A stretch of DNA of 45,567 nucleotides, from positions 1 through 45,567 of the forward strand of contig PBOZ01000047.1 of NCBI GenBank assembly GCA_002724555.1, given 5' to 3'. Made by a program: the position numbers and the translations under genes. Under the pieces are notes generated by a model. The model was not told the origin of the DNA. It worked only from the letters and a program-made list of their open reading frames with translations, and did not search any database. The stretch comes from Rickettsiales bacterium. Lineage in GTDB: Bacteria > Pseudomonadota > Alphaproteobacteria > UBA8366. Shown piece by piece: positions 43,420-45,567 of the stretch. The stretch's first letter is position 1. The number at the start of each line of letters is the position of its first letter.

Positions 43420-44430
43420 ATGCAGAATGCAAACCGTCAGATCAGATTAAAACAACGGCCTATCGGAATTGCCGGGCCGGATAATTTTGAGGCGTCGGTC
43501 GAGCCGGTGCGTCAACCTGCAGACGGCGAGCTATTGGTAGAAAGTGTCTACCTATCTATCGATCCAGCAATGCGGGTCTGGATCAATGAAAATCCCGGTT
43601 ACGTGCCTGCTGTTGAGATTGGCGGTGTCATGCGTGCGGGCGGTGTAGGTCGCGTATTGGAAAGCCGGGTTGCTGGGTTTGAACCGGGCGACTACATACA
43701 AGATCGACTTGGTTGGCAGAGCCATCCGACGATTACGGCAAGTGGTACGCACAAGCTCGATTTATCTTTGGGTTCGATCGAAGATTGGATTGGCCCATTG
43801 GGTACGACGGCATTGACCGCTTGGTTTGGCATACGGGATGTGGGGGCACTTTCTTCTGATGACCGTGTTCTCGTGTCGGGTGCTGCTGGGGGTGTGGGTC
43901 AAATGGCTGGCCAGTTTGCCAAACTGGAAGGGTGTCAGGTCGTTGGTGTGGCCGGCGGTCCGGAAAAGTGCCAGTACCTCACAAATGATCTAAATTTTGA
44001 CGCTGCCATCGATTATAAGGCGGAGCACGATATAGAGTTGGCTGTCGCGCAGGTCTTTCCTGATGGTGTCGACCTCTTCTTTGACAATGTAGGTGGTGAA
44101 ATTTTGGAAGCGGCCTTGCTGCACCTCCGTTCGTGTGGCCGGATTGTTATGTGTGGCCGGATTTCACAAACGGCTGCAGAAAGTCAATTCGGTGTAACTA
44201 ATACCGGCCTCCTGATCGGGAAACGTGCTCGCATGCAAGGATTTATTGTCTCCGACTATAACGGTCGGTATGACGAAGCGCGCCAATGGATATCCAAGAA
44301 ATTGAAATCCGGCGAGTTGAAACAGCGTTTGCATATCTTGGATGGCTTAGACGCTGCGCCTAATGCTCTGTCGATGCTGTTTAAAAGTCAAAACACCGGC
44401 AAGCTTGTCGTGAGGGTTTCGGACGCCTAA
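43420..44430 (+). CDS. NADP-dependent MDR oxidoreductase (leukotriene B4 dehydrogenase-like)
   Basis: The 336-residue reductase has the PTGR/curA-type pattern: RQIRLKQRPIGIAGPDNF, VYLSIDPAMRVWI, the cofactor loop SGAAGGVGQMAGQFAK and FFDNVGGEILEAAL. These enzymes reduce alpha,beta-unsaturated carbonyls with NADPH. The ATG at 43420 has AAGGA upstream; the open frame from 43282 overlaps the MFS gene and is not supported. Its stop overlaps the convergent exonuclease gene. Confidence 0.88.
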   Translation: MQNANRQIRLKQRPIGIAGPDNFEASVEPVRQPADGELLVESVYLSIDPAMRVWINENPGYVPAVEIGGVMRAGGVGRVLESRVAGFEPGDYIQDRLGWQSHPTITASGTHKLDLSLGSIEDWIGPLGTTALTAWFGIRDVGALSSDDRVLVSGAAGGVGQMAGQFAKLEGCQVVGVAGGPEKCQYLTNDLNFDAAIDYKAEHDIELAVAQVFPDGVDLFFDNVGGEILEAALLHLRSCGRIVMCGRISQTAAESQFGVTNTGLLIGKRARMQGFIVSDYNGRYDEARQWISKKLKSGELKQRLHILDGLDAAPNALSMLFKSQNTGKLVVRVSDA

Positions 44431-45221
44431 GCCAAGTTAAAATCGACGATGACTGGGGCATGATCCGAGGCCCGCTCCCAACCGCGCGCTTCGCGAAGCA
44501 CGCCGGCGCTTTTGAGTGACTTTTTCAGCGGTGGCGTGACCCATACGTGGTCGAGGCGACGCCCTTTGTCAGCGGCGTCCCAGTCGCGAGCGCGGTAACT
44601 CCACCAGCTGTAAAGCGTTTCGTCGGCTGGGATGAAGTGGCGAACGGCATCAATCCAGCTGTTGCTTTGCTGCACGATCTTGAGATTTTCTACCTCGATG
44701 GGTGTGTGGCTGACCACTTTTAGAAGTTGCTTATGCGACCACACATCGGTCTCTAGAGGTGCAATATTCAGATCACCAACCATGATCAACTTGTCATTGG
44801 TTTTGCGGTTCTGGGTGAACCAATCCGCCATCTCCTCGAGAAAGGATAGTTTATGAGCAAACTTCTCATTTTCGTCAGGATCTGGAACATCGCCGCCGGC
44901 CGGGACGTAAAAGTTATGGATTTCGACGCCGCCCTGCACTTTTACCGATGCATGGCGGCAATCCTGCTTGTCACACCAATTTTGGCCGTCTGTAGCCTCG
45001 AATGGCAGTCGTGAGAGGATGGCCACCCCATTGTAGCCCTTCATGCCGCGGAAATGCATATGCTCGTAGCCAAGTTCTTTAATATCCTTGATAGGGAACT
45101 GATCGTCGTGAACTTTAGTTTCTTGCAGGCAGACGACATCGGGTTTTGTTTCGGCCGTCAATTTTGCCAGTAGAGGCATACGCAGTCGAACTGAGTTAAT
45201 ATTCCAGGTGATGAGGCGCAT
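44427..45221 (-). CDS. xth: exodeoxyribonuclease III
   Basis: The 264-residue enzyme has the complete exonuclease III/AP endonuclease motif set: WNINSVR with Asn7, CLQETK with catalytic Glu34, FYVPAGGD, VGDLNIAP with the Asp-x-Asn pair, LDHVWVT, and SDHAPVIVDF with the catalytic histidine. It repairs abasic sites. Its 3' end overlaps the convergent reductase gene. It lies 18 bases after the FAH-family gene on the same strand. Confidence 0.93.
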   Translation of the reverse strand: MRLITWNINSVRLRMPLLAKLTAETKPDVVCLQETKVHDDQFPIKDIKELGYEHMHFRGMKGYNGVAILSRLPFEATDGQNWCDKQDCRHASVKVQGGVEIHNFYVPAGGDVPDPDENEKFAHKLSFLEEMADWFTQNRKTNDKLIMVGDLNIAPLETDVWSHKQLLKVVSHTPIEVENLKIVQQSNSWIDAVRHFIPADETLYSWWSYRARDWDAADKGRRLDHVWVTPPLKKSLKSAGVLREARGWERASDHAPVIVDFNLA

Positions 45222-45239
45222 CTAACTTTTCCGTGAATT

Positions 45240-45567
45240 TCAGTCGATAGTTATATTGAGATCGGTCAATCGATCGACATGCCCAACGAGGTGGTCGCCT
45301 TTTACCACGGCGGACACGCCGGACGGCGTGCCGGTCATGATGAGATCGCCTGGGTGCAATTCGATCAGTCCCGAGAGATAAGAAATTGTTTCTTCTACAT
45401 TCCAAATGAGTTGATTGACATCGCCTTTCTGTCGAACCTCATCATTGACCGCTAGTGTGACACTGCCGGAGGAAAAGTGGCCGGTGGAATGCGCCGTGTG
45501 AATTTCACTCATCGGTGCCGACCGATCAAAACCTTTCGCCATGTCCCAAGGGCGGCCCAAGTCCTTA
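45240..45567 (-). CDS. fumarylacetoacetate hydrolase family protein (5' end beyond window)
   Basis: Only the C-terminal 108 residues or so are present; the frame is open to the window edge. GHFSSGSVTLAVNDEVRQKG, NVEETISYLSGLIELHPGD and LIMTGTPSGVSAV are standard for FAH-family hydrolases and decarboxylases of the FahA/COG0179 type. The residues upstream of the apparent internal TTG (DLGRPWDMAKGFD) fit the family, confirming truncation by the window. It probably heads an operon with exonuclease III. Confidence 0.88.
   Translation of the reverse strand, partial: KDLGRPWDMAKGFDRSAPMSEIHTAHSTGHFSSGSVTLAVNDEVRQKGDVNQLIWNVEETISYLSGLIELHPGDLIMTGTPSGVSAVVKGDHLVGHVDRLTDLNITID

Noticed and set aside
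1-45567. tRNA, rRNA, CRISPR, insertion sequence or prophage features
   Set aside because: I looked for T-loop-like motifs, regularly spaced repeats and transposase or integrase motifs and found none that hold up.

Overview
The window looks like a chromosome segment of a free-living, probably marine, alphaproteobacterium. The evidence is a DUF2312/GapR-type small nucleoid protein (38421-38696), the long alphaproteobacterial forms of PstC and PstA inside a phoR-pstSCAB-phoU-phoB cluster, and dense short operons of CoA, amide and oxygenase catabolism. I see no rRNA, tRNA, CRISPR array, insertion sequence or phage gene. The lineage is inferred from gene content only.

Region 1 (1-2.4 kb) has a gamma-class carbonic anhydrase converging on what I read as one selenoprotein gene (670-2403, minus strand). 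An in-frame TGA at 2110-2112 (codon 98) is followed by Gly-Ala-Cys, the position of Sec in the UGSC family, and by a hairpin that fits a bacterial SECIS element. Ordinary gene calling would split it into a 97-residue stub and a truncated downstream protein. Region 2 (2.7-7.3 kb) is a four-gene ABC export module (ATPase, ABC-2 permease, GldG-like protein, DUF4340 protein) with overlapping or nearly abutting genes.

Region 3 (7.6-18.9 kb) is catabolic or accessory. It holds an HSL-type esterase, an aspartase/fumarase-superfamily lyase with an HxlR regulator, a divergent MATE exporter, a quinone-reductase-like dehydrogenase with a PaaI thioesterase, a CaiB/BaiF CoA-transferase divergent from an acyl-CoA dehydrogenase, a MaoC protein paired with a ComA (phosphosulfolactate synthase) relative, a cupin and a Gph-like HAD phosphatase. 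Region 4 (19.1-29.3 kb) is an island of small-molecule enzymes: two different iron-oxygenase families in one operon, a cupin, a hydrolase and a racemase-like protein on the other strand, then an operon of LLM flavin oxidoreductase, two RidA proteins and aldehyde dehydrogenase, divergent from an amidase, and finally an amidohydrolase. Its logic resembles the Rut pyrimidine pathway with different parts, and I suggest it degrades an unknown nitrogenous compound.

Region 5 (29.3-38.3 kb) is a full phosphate-starvation locus in the order phoR, pstS, pstC, pstA, pstB, phoU, phoB, pit, all on the minus strand. It has a candidate Pho box before pstS and a very stable tetraloop hairpin between pstS and pstC. 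Region 6 (38.4-45.6 kb) holds gapR, a membrane protein with a polysaccharide-deacetylase-like protein, a histidine phosphatase, a methyltransferase-MFS-reductase operon, exonuclease III and the 3' part of a fumarylacetoacetate-hydrolase-family gene cut by the window end.

The most noteworthy points are the selenoprotein with its fused C-terminal domain, the Rut-like island with a perfect palindrome over a divergent promoter, the co-occurrence of a ComA relative with an aspartase/fumarase lyase, several enzymes that lack their family's catalytic residues, and an unusual T-run/hairpin/A-run palindrome at 16240-16278.
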